From positions 12,739,428-12,803,427 of the forward strand of contig NC_091938.1 of assembly GCF_041260155.1 (NCBI RefSeq): a stretch of 64,000 nucleotides of DNA. Reading direction: 5' to 3'. The notes under the pieces are model-generated. The model saw nothing but the letters and a program-made list of their open reading frames with translations. It did not search any database and had not been told where the DNA came from. The DNA comes from Ptychodera flava (lineage: Eukaryota; Hemichordata; Enteropneusta; Ptychoderidae). The position numbers and the translations under genes were made by a program. How positions within the stretch are numbered: position 1 is the first letter of the stretch; every line of letters starts with the position of its first letter. Below, piece by piece: positions 10,773-25,858 of the stretch.

Positions 10773-13208
10773 CGTGGAAGAACAGGGATTAACGTGAACT
10801 GACTGTCATTGAACTTGACACCTTTAATGTCACACAGTTATTGCTGGTGTGATTTCTGTACATAAGTCCAAGTGACGCTTCGTGGCTTTGGACATGTACG
10901 TGTGAGTCATATCTGTAAATTTACATCATGGGAAAAGAAACAGACAGGGAAAAGTACACGAAAAGTCAGATTTGGAATGGAGGGTAATTATTGGGTAAAA
11001 AGAAGTCGGTATCTTCACCACGATTCAAGAACTTAAAATATCATGATTATCATAAAGTTTAGATTAAAAAAATAATTTTTTACGGTTTTTTTTTTTGTTT
11101 TTTTTCGCGGATTCTCCACCAAAGTTTCAAAATAATGTTGATGACATTTCTTCTCCGCAACAACGAATTTTCATCCGTTACCTCGAATCAAATCCGCTTA
11201 ATGTCAAGTGAAAAATTAATCGTCCGCTAATTTGCATCGATTAACGTGTCCCTATTTACGGAATTTTAAAGATAAAAGACGGAAATATGACGACGCGCAC
11301 ACTCCTGCACACTCCGCGAAGCTTTCACGTTTGACCTTTAGGTAGCAAATTGTATAGACTTGCAGTAAATTGTATTGAGGTGCAGACCTCGATTAGATTT
11401 CAGCGCAAATTTCAGCTTTTGCCTCGCGGGTAATTACTACCCTGCATTTAATCCTTGCACGTTTTCATATTCATTACTGCGTATACAGAAGTTGTGTTAG
11501 CTGTGTTTAAAAAAGCGAGAAATTACTTCAGTGGATAAAAAAACACTCCAAATTTGAATGCAATGACGGGAAATACCTCAAATTCCACCCCTAATGCAAT
11601 TATTTACAAAATGAAGAAATGTTTGTACGGGAAAAATATCTTCATTATCCTAAACGTACAATTTGTACTCCTGCATGGCAGCATATTAACCTTGTTCACG
11701 ATTTCATTATTCAATGTACGGCCTGGGTGCATTTCTTTGTAGTCGGCATTTTCAAGGAATTCCATTGCAATCTTGTTGTGAGCTGCAGTTAAACATGATG
11801 CACCTTGGTGATTTTATGCCATATCAATCCTTAGGTTCTTCAAAATTATACGGCTCATTTGTAAACACATGCTGTCAAAATCTCTTTCGATTTCTAAAAA
11901 ATGTCAAACACAGAGTATGACATAAGTTTTGAGGATCATAACAAAACTTGTTCAGAGTAGAAAATTTGTTTGTGCTTCATGAGTGAAAATTGGCATCACT
12001 GTTGACGCATTTACTCCACAAAACAGTCATGCAAAAGCGTGGATTATGCGTAAACAAGCTAAAAGAGTCTAACATTTTATTCGTATATCATGCAAAGATA
12101 TTAAAGCTTTTATAAACTTTCCGACTTCTATGTGATTTTTTTCACGAATTTTAGTTTTGTCTCTCTTCTTGAACCAAACAATTGATCATTTCGTTTATCA
12201 CGATGGGTAGACATATCTCTGGGATGCATTACTATCGCTCTCCCTAAGTGACAATTGTGGCTGTACATCAGTATCTTGAAATTTATAATGCTCCAAATTA
12301 ACATTGTCAAACGGGTAATTCAGCACCTTCGTAAAATGAAACAGACTATACGAAAGTATGAATGATTCTTGATGAAACTATAGTTAACCAAAGGATAGAT
12401 ATGTAACATGTGTAAACTTTCCTCTGGCAGAAAGGCGGGTTGTATCACATTAGATGGAGAGCAACAAAGACCTCTTTGGATTTCTGTACGGAGAAAATAT
12501 AGCTGAGTCAAGCTGTATCGCGTTAGTCAATAAATATGATGAAGAGTTTACATTTGCTCGTAGAAATAAAGATCATAAAATAATTTACAATAATGTAGAT
12601 ATATTTATCTCTAGTTTTACTTGACATTGAGTTTGTTTTCAACTCATGCGATTCAACTTGAAAATGTACTGTTTTTTTTATAAACATGTCTTTCCTATCT
12701 CTTATAATGACATATTTATCTTCTTCTGACATAACTATGTTTTCAACAAATGCAGCAAATAATATATGGCATATAAATAAGATCTTTTTATTCAAATATA
12801 CTGTATTTTCCTTATGATGTGTAGATTACATAATACATAATATGTGAGAATGGTGTCTTGTTTGTTTCTTTTCTTGATGATTATATTACTCGTATCATGT
12901 GAGGAATATTTCAGATGGAGAATGTGGCGATGCCTGAATGTTTTTCGGTCACATGACAACTTTGTGACACACACACAGTAACAGAGCGCGCCTACTATTA
13001 GTTTATTATTTTTTCTTGACAATGACAAGCAATACAAGTGAAGCGTGCATCGGAAAATTCTGCAAGTGGTAGGAAATAGATCGCGAGGCTGAATATTGTA
13101 TAACCTAAAGTGGATAAAATATTAGAACTACTGGTCATATTTTGAAATTAAACATGATTCGCACATTAAATTACAATCAAATAACAGAAATGGCAATTTA
13201 TCCAAAAA
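10773..13208. other. Gene-free stretch
   Basis: Downstream region of the plus-strand receptor. A T-rich run lies near 11090. No gene, tRNA or clear repeat recognised. Confidence 0.5.
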
Positions 13209-13475
13209 TTGCGACTGAAGCCAGGTTGGGACAATTTGGATTGTTATTTAATGGATAGTGGATATATTGGAGACGTTCAAAAGTTGCGAGCTCTGGCATC
13301 AAAGTGTGTCTGGGTGCCGAGTGATGTAAAGATCGCACGAGTCAAAGAACACGAAATGAAGTGTCCACGGCATTCTCAGATCACTAGTGAATTATACGTA
13401 TTCAGTGAGTCACCTAAAGGAGGTGATGTTGCTATTAAGGAAAAGCTTCACGGATTGCAAAATCGTTTTCAATGA
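13209..13475 (+). CDS. Unrecognised 88-codon frame, possible gene fragment
   Basis: The predicted peptide has balanced, protein-like composition, including KLRALASKCVWVPSDVKIAR and EHEMKCPRHSQ, unlike the low-complexity frames nearby. I do not recognise a family. No splice sites or neighbours support a larger gene. It could be a decayed exon or transposon fragment, or chance. Confidence 0.2.
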   Translation: MRLKPGWDNLDCYLMDSGYIGDVQKLRALASKCVWVPSDVKIARVKEHEMKCPRHSQITSELYVFSESPKGGDVAIKEKLHGLQNRFQ

Positions 13476-13610
13476 TTGATTAGGTGCACTGAACACATGA
13501 AGCAGAGACAGCCGCATACGTGAACACTGTGGGACCCCTTTTAAAGGCAATATCCATGTCTGCTTCAAGACTTACACTATTAATGACGATGAGAGTCTTG
13601 CAGTCTTAAC

Positions 13611-13649
<39 letters not shown>
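13611..13649. repeat. (TC)n microsatellite
   Basis: About 39 bp of TC repeat with a single G interruption. Confidence 0.95.
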
Positions 13650-13653
<4 letters not shown>

Positions 13654-16600
13654 AAAGGTCACCACGTACCTGTTATTCCTCCACTCTCAACCAATTCGAT
13701 AAGTGGTACTTCAACTAGTGATAAGGGTAACATATCACCGTGATCAAAGAAAAGCTTACTGCATGCATGGCAAAATGAAAGAGCTGGGCGGTTTAAAGAG
13801 TGTAGACAGCAAGTAAAATGCTACATTTGAGGATATATTAATTTTGGTTGTCATATATAATGAATGAAGTCGCAACAATGTTTGAGGTAACACATAAAAC
13901 AAGTCAAGGAGTAATGGACCTATGAAGTTAAAAGGAAACTAAGGATCAAAAGATACTAGAAAAATATGCATGGCCAACTGTTTCAATTTAAAATTAATTC
14001 ACGAATATTACTAAAGCGACGTTCACAAACTATGGTCGGGGTGTGCCAGCACATTATATAGATGTTTATACACCATTACAGTGACCCTTCCCCCACTTTA
14101 ATCGAAAAATTTTCGATGACTAAACCTCAAAAAATGTAAGAAAAAACAGTCAGGGGTCCAAACGAAAAACTTGAGAATGAAAAGGTGGACTTTGTGTGGT
14201 GTCAACTACATGTATAGGTAATTTGTAAATTTAGGCAAAATATTTTGCACTTCGCCCCCTGAACTAAAAAAGACATCCCCAATTTACACGCGCCGCGCTT
14301 CAAGAAGGCTCAAGGAACAACCATGTTTCACGCATGCGCATATACTACTTGAAAAATCTCGACGGACTGGCACTCACCTATGCTTTCCTGTATGCGTTGT
14401 ACGAAAGGTTATTTTTTAAACCGGTAACTCTCGGTAGGGCCCTACCGAGAAAAATCGATGAAAATGGGCGGAGCAAAACATAACTAATATGGTTTCTTTG
14501 TGAACAAAAAGTAGCAAATTAAAACAGCTGGTTGAACACCTCCAAAAATAGAACGTGCACGCCACATACTGTAAACATTGACTGCACGGTGACTTTACGT
14601 ATACTATTTTCACCCAATTTTACGGTTTACTTTCCATACGTTACATCCACTCATTTCCCCAATAGGTTTTTCTTGAACATAGACTTTTTCGAAGTCTTAC
14701 TGGAGCAGAGGTTCGGCGCGGCGTCGCCTCGGATTTGTACAAACCGTGATGACGTTGCCAGGCGATCGATCGACACTCCTTAGTTCTCATGCGTCATGGT
14801 ATACGTTTCTCGTCCGAAAACGAAGCGTTTGTCATTGTATTCAGCGCCTTTTTGAATGATTCAACATAATGCATATCATGACAGTGGCAATAGCTATCCG
14901 CATCTTTGTATACGGGTAAACGATGCAGAAATCGTAGAAAATGTAGTTTTCTGCCACGGGATCTATTATCGGGGTTTTCTCGGCTCAGTCATAGTATATA
15001 TAGTGTACATCACTCTTGCAGGGAGTCTTGATTGAAGATAATAATGAAGCACCGTTTTGTCCAAACGCCGTCCTAGAAATGCCGCATTTCAGGAAAGAAC
15101 GGGAAAAAATCAAAACAGTTCTGAAAGAACAGCAAATTCGCCTACTAGATGTCCAAATTTATCGAGTGTGGTTATTTCAATGGACGACGGACATTTACCA
15201 CAATGCTCAACGGCCAAGTCGTCTACCAAATTTTGTAGAGCTTTTGTCTTACAAACAATCCTTTCTCGTTCGACCTTAGTTCAGCGAGGCAGGGCTGTGT
15301 CTCCATTATAAAACGTAGTTTTCCACAGTTCTTGGATGGTAGTTGTAGTTTCCTTTTCAAAACTTTCGTTGTCTCATGAACTCGGCGCTGTCGGATGGGA
15401 GGGTACCGACGACTATTCCCCGGCTTCGATTACAAGTTTTATGGTGACCGACGAAATGAAATGTGGTGTCGATTTGTTGTCTTATGATTATTTCAAAAAG
15501 CTTCTGAAAAATACTTATTTTAGAAATCAAACCTGTTAATATTTATCAAAAATAAAATCAGAATAAAGTGATTTCATGAATTCTCCGAGCATTCGTTTCA
15601 ATGTTCATCCCTCCTTATAAATGGTGAGTTCTAGTATTTCGCTACTTTGAACGATCCCGCCAAAATCGAGTGCACTGCACTTCTACACTCTCCACGCAGT
15701 CGCGATACTATTCATTACAAACGCGTGGTAGTCAGAGTCAGACTGCTAATCACACTATGTCAGCTGGCTTTATGAAGATAGCGGTCACTGATGAGCACTA
15801 GAGGTAGCCACGGGAATTTTCTTTGCCAGGAATGAATTGGAGCTAACTGTGATGGGGATCGAGCGCGGACATTTGAGTGCAACTTATGGGACTGATTAGT
15901 ACGGTGACCTCAGCTGCCGCCGGCGACGTTTGTCAACTCGACGTGTGATCACTGAGATCAGTATAAGTGACCCAGCACAGTGACGACCGAATATGCCGAA
16001 GGCGATTGCAGGCGTCAAAAAAATCCCGGTTTTGTCAGCACATTGGAGGCTACTTGTCTTTTTGAATTTTGACTTTGTTCGCTTTGTGTTGCATAGGCAT
16101 GCACGGCTTTAGATCGGGAAAAAAAATGTATATCACTTTTGGAAACAGCTATAAAGAAGCGATAGTTACGCATATCGCATTGCGATGATTGCGCTTTCAA
16201 CAGTACGTTGACTAGAGGGTAAAACTTGACATTTGAAAAGAAGATAGAAGATATACAGACAGTGTAGACAAAGTGAAAGATCATGCCAGAATTTGTGCTG
16301 GTACTTGTCCGTGGTCTCAACCCGAACATACCAGACGTACTTTATGCCGGGCATGAATGACAGTATAGGCCTTCCTGTCTGTAAAATGTACGGCTCAGGT
16401 AGGCCAACACAAATGAAAACGGTCCTTTTCAGGACCAACAAATTTTCCAAAAAGAGAACTACCGAATCAAATGTGTTTGCATGTATTTGTTATACACAGT
16501 GTGTGTGCGTTTGTATCTTTCGGTACGCTCCGAGTATTTGGTGTTTTTCCCCGCCTTGAACAATCAACGCTACGTACGGAAAAAGTAAACAACGTATCGC

Positions 16601-18774
16601 TAATGACTCATTTGCAATTTGCATATCATGTCAATCATGCAGATTCAAACTGAACATCGAACGTTATACCGGCGATATTACCGGCAAATATTTTATCCTT
16701 TTTCTGGTTCCAGACGTCATTTCAAATTTAATTTCGTCAGAAACCAAGTATATTGTGCCCCAAATACTTATACACATATCCCTCAATTTCCAAGAAAAAA
16801 ATTAATCGTTAGATTTCTTAATTAACGGTTTTTATGGACGGCGTCCAGAGCGTACCGAGTACGTTTGAATATCCCACCATTATGACCACTCTCGTAGGTT
16901 CTCGCGCTTTTATACGGGAGTTGGGGCTTTAAATTTATTTGCTAAAAGTAGATGATATCGTTGTTATTATGAGAGCACAACTCTGTAAAACAGAAATTAT
17001 GTCTATATAATTAAAATAATAATGATAACACACACCACATAAAAGGAATTAAATACTGCACTATAGTGCTGGTTAAAATAGATAACAAATCGTATTATGA
17101 TAATAAAAAAAGCCATTAAAAAGCAATCCAAAAAAGGACGAAACGTTTTATCAGTGTGTGATTTGAAAGGGTAAAAGATGAGACAGTTTACACTAAACAG
17201 AAATTGTAACAATGAGGAGACAGCTGGATGAAATATACACTTAACTAGAAAAGAGGAATGAACAACACATCCTTTGACTGACAGGGGAATGCGTTGAATT
17301 TTAGATTAAATCCCATGGGCGCTAGCCTAGCCAGCTTGTAAATAAGAGCCTCACTGCCCTGTGTGACGAATTAGTGAACACACCCAGAATAGATATTACA
17401 TATGTTACACTTAAATCCAGTGTACAACAATGCGCTCAAGTTGGTATTATACAAAATTGTTCGGCAAATGGTTTCATAATCTTTTGTTCATCTATTGTGC
17501 AGATGAGTTAAACAAATTGTCGACAAGATGCCCTTTCACACACATTTACCGTGAATTAAGTTTGGGGACGTGCATATAAACACGTCAGAAATATGAAATA
17601 GCCAGAAAGGTCATGAATAACAAGATATAAGGTGTAAATGCACTACATAGGCGGCGATTGCACGTAGAAAAGTGCCTTGTTTCAATGAGATCACGGCATG
17701 TGAAGTGCACGTCCGTATGGTCTGGCAGTGATACTCATAGGACAGTCCGGTTAATATTGTTTACTTGCAGGTCTTCAAACTTATGACAAATTGCTAAATG
17801 CAAATGCACCAATATGTTTTGTACTGATGCAGCAAAACGTAACGTTGTCAAGACAACGGTTTAGCTGAACACCTCTCTGTCATAAATGGTCATAAACTGG
17901 CGCATTAGAATGGTCAATGACAAACATTATAGTATCTAGCCACATTGCTTCACATCCCAATATTAGCAATACAGATTTTGATGTTTATTCAGAATGACGA
18001 CTCAGCTCGTCAGACATGAGAGCAAACACTTATTTAACAAGCTGGGTACGCCAGCGCCAGCTGGCATTGATGTAAAAGTCAACGACTTCCCCTATCTGGT
18101 CCCTGATTGGCTGTTAGCCTCGCTTCGTTCTTTCCTCTATCCGGTCCCATGATTGGTTTCTCCATCCTTTTCTGGTGATGTATTCAGTCTGTATTCTTTT
18201 GTCTGATCACAAAAGTGACGAATAGGTCGCACCCGAAATGCCCGATTTTAATCTCTCGTATCGCTTATATAACATGTTCTTCAAAATCCGGTTTGTTTGA
18301 CGAAAGCATGGTTGCTTAGGCACGTGAACTTCATCAGACACTTTATGCTGCAAAGTCAAAGGTGCATTGGTGAAAACTGAACTTCACATACGGCATTCTG
18401 GGGAATTACACCTGCAGACAGTGGCAAGCTAGTTCAAGCTGGGCACTCGGTTGAGAATTATTTTGCAAGTAAAAACGAACGAGTTTCGGAATTGATAAAT
18501 TACTGTATAATAACTAACAAAATAGGGGAAAGACATTTTCCCTTTTTTACTTTCGGTCTTTAATTTATAAAATTGGAAGCTTTCAATTTAACGTAACTAA
18601 GGTTTAATTATAGTGACGGCACACTTCGAGATTGGTAAGTTTACTGCCATGATGAAACCGCGCGAACCTTAAAATTTTCCGAACTTCAAATTTGGAGCAA
18701 AAAATGAGAGGGTATGAAATGGTAATAATGATCAAGAATCGAGATATCATGTAAACACGATTAGAACTAATTTA
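13650..18774. other. Gene-free stretch
   Basis: Several short open frames but none with a recognisable domain. A perfect 22-bp palindrome (TCTCGGTAGGGCCCTACCGA plus two bases) lies at 14429-14450. Two ATTGG (inverted CCAAT) motifs lie near 18106 and 18152. No gene is supported. Confidence 0.5.
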
Positions 18775-18960
18775 GGATAATTGGATGGTGAAGTAATGTC
18801 GGTTTATTCTACAAATGTAGGCTCTTCTGCTTTTCTTTTTGAGTTACACACTTGTTTTTATTTGTAATATTGCAACATTCAGCTATGGGGCACCTAACAC
18901 GTTTGAGAACTCTGAACAATATTGAGATCCAATTCTCCCAAATTAGTTCCAATCGCGTTT
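18775..18960 (-). repeat. Dispersed repeat, copy shared with 54155-54350
   Basis: Both copies carry ATAATTGGATGGTGAAGT, ATGTCGGTTTA, ACTTGTTTTTAT, CATTCAGCTAT and AGTTCCAATC in the same order. In the second copy the repeat leads directly into a 145-codon minus-strand frame, suggesting both belong to one mobile or multicopy unit read on the minus strand. Confidence 0.6.
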
Positions 18961-19221
18961 GTAGTTTTAGGACACGAGTTGTCTGAAAACAAGAAATCTC
19001 AACGTTCGGTTGATTTCCCTCGAAGCTGAATTTCTGTCAAAATGATTGTCAAGATGTACATCGACTGTTGAACCTGTGGCGACATCATCATACCACTCAA
19101 TTACATTGACATCATAGATGTACAGATGGCGACGTTCCATCTTTGCTTGTTTTGAGCAATTGCTGTCCTCGTTAGCTGATGGTCGCTTCATCCAACGAGA
19201 ATATGCAAAGAACAAACAAAA

Positions 19222-21511
<2,290 letters not shown>

Positions 21512-21515
21512 TTAA

Positions 21516-21754
21516 AGGGATATAGTCGTCGGAACTGCGCCTGTGCGAGTTTCTTGTTTACAAACAATGTATTTCGAGCACGATATCCAGATGCACCTCA
21601 TCATCATAGCTGCAACATTTAAATTATACGATGATAGATCATGACAGACATGTTTTAACTTTCATCAATCACCATTGTGCCTTGGATACATTGTTGCCAT
21701 GGGTCGTATGGGTCCCATACGACCTTTCAGCGCAGTTCCGACGACTATATCCCT
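21516..21754 (+). mobile_element. TTAA-flanked MITE, GTCGTCGGAACTGCGC family
   Basis: A 239-bp element with inverted ends AGGGATATAGTCGTCGGAAC and GTTCCGACGACTATATCCCT, flanked on both sides by TTAA. The inner part includes TTCTTGTTTACAAACAATGT. It is nearly identical over its length to the copy at 49045. It is non-coding; the TTAA duplication resembles the site preference of piggyBac-type elements. Confidence 0.88.
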
Positions 21755-21788
21755 TTAATGTAAGTATTTATCCATCTATGTATCTATA

Positions 21789-21789
<1 letters not shown>

Positions 21790-21827
<38 letters not shown>
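21790..21827. repeat. (CTGT)n microsatellite
   Basis: Nine to ten CTGT units; an imperfect ATTC-type repeat follows at about 21862-21900. Confidence 0.95.
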
Positions 21828-21828
<1 letters not shown>

Positions 21829-21901
21829 GCCATCGTTCATCTAACCACAATCTTGTGACCAACCATTCATTCATTTATTCATTTATTCACTCATTCATTC
21901 G

Positions 21902-23228
21902 ACACCCCGTCGTCCTCAGGCCATTCGCAAGGAAATGGGGACCAGGCACCCGCGGATGCCCCGGCAAATGTCTGTCCATTCATTCATCGTGCTAGTAGAA
22001 CGGACGGGCGATTTGAAAGACGATGTAATTAGTCCCGATAACCCGTATTCATCTTTTGATTCTGAATAAGTCATACCAACACTCAAAATGTATTGGTTAC
22101 CTAAACCTTTCTCAGAGAATTGTCAATTATCTCTGATGATGCGCAGCCAGGATCCTGGTCACTTTTTGCACGAAAGTAACCGTCGTATGCGATTCTGGAA
22201 CACCTTTATAGGGGCCTTGGATAGGCAAATCGACTTGTCATACATCGTCTTAATCCTTGAGAACTCTTGAATGATTTGGTGAACAAGACTTGCGAATGCT
22301 CAGGAAGGTCCAATACACATAGCTATATTGTTCATTTAATAAAAAATCGTGAAAATAGTTTTCGCACTAAAATATTTATTTGTGGGAAATGTCACCTACA
22401 AATTCCTATATATATTCATTGCATTCAAGGAGCAAGTACAAAACATAGAGTATCTTACAGTCCATGAAACAGAAAGACCTGACATCTACAAGCCTTCGAC
22501 ATATAAAATGTTAAAGCGAATCTCATCCCTGCGGACGGAAAAATTGCTGGAACCTTTTAGCCCATTGGGCTTCCATGTGATATTTCATCAATGGTGAGTG
22601 GATGTTTTATTCGAAGAAAGAAACGCTAGAACCCCGAGCGTAGAATCAATATATAGAGGTCTGACGTATCAGACTTAATTGTTATTTGAAATACAACCAT
22701 TAGCTGACAGGAAATCTACCGGCCCCTGTATCTAAGAAATGTCCTGTTGCCGACTATTCAGTAGATATCACATTTCTTTCCAATTAAACACAATCAATAA
22801 AACTACCGCCATCACTCAGCGATATACATGGCATCTTTTGTGTCACTTGATTATCAAATAGGAGTAATCTGTGGTTTTTGTGTTTATACGGTTTGACATA
22901 TCAGCTGAGGTACGTTGTCAGCCGGGGATAAATCTATAGACATCCTGCCACGGTTTAACCACTACCCCATCCCCGTTGTATCGCTTTGAGCCGTATTGCC
23001 GTTCGGTAGACATAGGAATTGTTTGTATCAATTTCACGACGGATAAAAATAATGAGCAAGCTAGAGTAATCGAATTTTCCGGAATTTTCTGGAATGAGAC
23101 ATAATAAAATTTAAAGGAATCAATTTAGTCATTCGGTTGAATTTTGATCTACCGGCACACCCCCGCCGGGAGATGTTGCTTTCTGACAAGAAGTAATTTA
23201 CTATTTAATTTCCATTTTCAACAAAAGT
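21902..23228. other. Gene-free stretch
   Basis: No gene or clear repeat recognised before the foldback at 23229. Confidence 0.5.
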
Positions 23229-23652
23229 CACAGGTCGATTAGGCATTATATGTGATGATTATTCCTATTTTTACAATCAAAAATTATTATGAATATTAAA
23301 AAATTATTAATATGAATGTCACAGAATATTAAAACTTTCTTTACAAACAATGTCGTCTATTTTGTGCAAATACTGTCTGGAAACCCCATTGTTGTGATAA
23401 TTATGATTATTGATAAATTATGAGCAGATTACAATGTGTAAAATATGATTTTATTAATCATGATTTATTAATATTCATAATTATCACGACGATTGGGTTT
23501 CAAGACCGTATTTACACAGTTTTTACATTGTTTGTAAAAAAAGTATTAATATTCTGTAACATTCATATCAATAATTTATTAATATTCATAATAATTTTTG
23601 ATAATAATAACAATAGGAAAAATCATTACAAATAATGCCTAATCGACCTGTG
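23229..23652. repeat. 424-bp foldback adjoining GPCR copy 3
   Basis: The left arm starts CACAGGTCGATTAGGCATTA and the right arm ends TAATGCCTAATCGACCTGTG, an exact 20-bp terminal match. Imperfect complementarity continues inward almost to the centre near 23440. It is AT-rich with no coding content. The right end is 6 nt beyond the receptor stop codon, so it would make up the proximal 3' UTR. An AATAAA on the minus strand (23575-23580) lies inside it. Confidence 0.85.
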
Positions 23653-23658
23653 CAATAG

Positions 23659-24744
23659 TTAGTTCTGATCATTCAATGGTGCCACACGATTATTGTTTCT
23701 CCTCGTTGAGCGGTACATTCTCATTACTGTTTTCTGCCAACAATTATTCGGACTGAAGTACTGTCTAATCGACTGCCGATGCTTCCGCACCCGGAGTGTA
23801 TGAAAAGGGGGTCCGATAGCGGCCAAAGTCAGGCAGATCGTCACGAAGGCTTGGCAGTAGAAATAGTTAACGCACTGTGGACAGAAGTACATGAAGTTGA
23901 CCGTGACTATCACTGGGATCCAGGTTACGAAAAGAACGTGGACCATTAGAAGGAAAAACACAGTGTACCTCGATAGCAATTGACCGTTGAGGGAGTTTGA
24001 GTTGTTCTGAAGGTTGCGCAGCTCCTTCCTTCTCTTGTGGGCCTTCCACAGTATCAGGAATGCGATGCTGTACTGTGCAACCAGAACCGGTATAAGAATC
24101 ACGTCTACAGTTACAAAGAAGTACAGCCTGTTTACCAGAGTCAACGGATTACAGATGAAATCGTCATCTTCGCGAACCGGCTTGTATTGGTTCCAGAGGA
24201 TGGGAATAAAACTACCAATAAATGACACTAGCCAGAGGACTGCCACGGCAACGAAGGTGGCGCGGGTTGTCTTCCTCAGCAGCGACTTGAACGGCTTTGT
24301 TATCTTGTAGTGAGCACAGGCCACGGAAACTAGTAGATTCAAAATGTAACTTATAAACGTGAAGATGCAGAGGCACCCGACGAGCGTGCACGCCGCGTAG
24401 CTTGTGAAAGAGTCCGGATACGTAAGCATGAACGTCAAGAGGACGCAGACCAGCGACATAAAGAGACCCGCACTGAGTAAACTCAGGTCGTTAACGTACG
24501 ATACACTGCTCTGGTGTTTTTCGAAGATCACTGAAACGAAGCAGATTATTCCGAACACCAGGGATATGGTACAGATGACCAGGAGACTGACGCTAAAAGC
24601 CAGTGGAATGAACGCGTCTAGTTGAAATTCAGTGCTGCCGTTTCCATCGCCAGCGCCGAGAATCGCGACGGAGTCCATCTGATTGGCAGACATGAAAGAA
24701 ATCACTTCGATGTGAGAGCTATATTGCTGCAATATATCTTCCAT
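23659..24744 (-). CDS. Divergent rhodopsin-like GPCR, copy 3 (361 aa)
   Basis: A single-exon receptor with an N-terminal tail of about 45 residues that has an N-glycosylation site (NGST, 35-38). Seven hydrophobic segments lie at about 46-74, 85-108, 119-145, 162-183, 206-233, 260-284 and 296-312. The disulfide pair is Cys119 (SYAAC) and Cys198 (DDDFIC); ECL2 starts WNQY (184-187). CAH (143-145) stands for DRY with Pro151 kept; TWIP (274-277) for CWxP; GPPFH (311-315) for NPxxY. The third cytoplasmic loop and the C-tail are strongly basic. It is closest in layout to copy 1 (matching xPFK after TM3, IP at the end of TM4, and YFC-x2-CVN at TM6-7). Role unknown beyond an orphan seven-transmembrane receptor. 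Confidence 0.87.
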   Translation of the reverse strand: MEDILQQYSSHIEVISFMSANQMDSVAILGAGDGNGSTEFQLDAFIPLAFSVSLLVICTISLVFGIICFVSVIFEKHQSSVSYVNDLSLLSAGLFMSLVCVLLTFMLTYPDSFTSYAACTLVGCLCIFTFISYILNLLVSVACAHYKITKPFKSLLRKTTRATFVAVAVLWLVSFIGSFIPILWNQYKPVREDDDFICNPLTLVNRLYFFVTVDVILIPVLVAQYSIAFLILWKAHKRRKELRNLQNNSNSLNGQLLSRYTVFFLLMVHVLFVTWIPVIVTVNFMYFCPQCVNYFYCQAFVTICLTLAAIGPPFHTLRVRKHRQSIRQYFSPNNCWQKTVMRMYRSTRRNNNRVAPLNDQN

Positions 24745-25855
24745 GGAGTTGCTTGAAGTGCCTCACGTATTTTCCCCCGAATCTGCCACCACTACACCAG
24801 GTCTATGAAGAACGTCCAAAATAAACCTCCAGACTGGAACTATTTAACCTAAATCACAAAAAATAATAATGTGGCGTGATTAATATTGATGACGTTTTCA
24901 CGTTATTGAAGAGAAACCAAACTGCTCACAAAGGCACAATTAAGCTGTAACCTAAAGTTCTTATTACATAACAATCAATTGAAGTGCCAATCAACATTAC
25001 CTCTTTATGTCTTCACAGTTGTGAAACATGATCGTATTTTTTATCATGTCAATCATAATGTATCATAATACGTATACATATAAATGTTTATATCAAATTT
25101 GTATTAACATAAACAGGTACGCGAAATAAAATGAATAACTAAAATAAAATGAATAAAAAAAATAATAGAAATGATGAAATACTGGTACAAAATATGCCCC
25201 TCGCTTAGTAAAACGTGCCATATCGAATGTATGCAGCGGTTTGAGTGTGCCTGGCCTTTCTTTTTCACAGATGGCTTTTATTGCAAAGCTAGCAGCCAGA
25301 ACTAACAAGACAGCTTTTGCGGCTTGTAAAATTCCCTCAACACAATGCCGTGACTCGAAACCCGGATTTCCCCTCTTAAGAAGTTCCCATGGTAGGGCAG
25401 ACCATCGCATTGCTCTGATATCACAGGCTTGTTTGACAAGTTCTTAGCTATTCCCGTTTGAATGGAAACGCGAACAGAATTCAGTCAAAGTACGCGCTGG
25501 TTGGATGAATGCCCAGAGGATGTGACTGTTCAGGCTAGTGTTTGTCGATGCCGCATCGTCTTGATCCTGTTTAAAGATCTCCTTGTGTCGTATAACTATT
25601 TATACACACGAGGAGCGTTTCCTTGCCAGCGCCACTCATAATTCAGGAAACCCCTCGAATCGCCCGAGTCAAAATAAACAGGAAAGTTCTGAAAACCAGA
25701 ATCATTACTAATAGTGTTCAAAGTGCATGCACGATTCAATGTCAGTGACCCGATAGTTAAACTTGTTTGCATGGAACTTCTCCCTTTTGCGATAACAATG
25801 TTACGAATGATATCATTGGTGGAGAGGATAACACCTACGCGGTTATAGTGCAATC
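24745..25855. other. Gene-free stretch
   Basis: Upstream region of GPCR copy 3. A frame at 25093-25410 (-) has low-complexity Tyr/Phe-rich sequence and is not credible. Nothing else recognised. Confidence 0.5.
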
Positions 25856-25858
25856 TTA

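Noticed and set aside
25093..25410. A 105-codon minus-strand frame
   Set aside because: Half is Tyr/Phe/Ser low-complexity from AT-rich DNA and the rest shows no recognisable motif.
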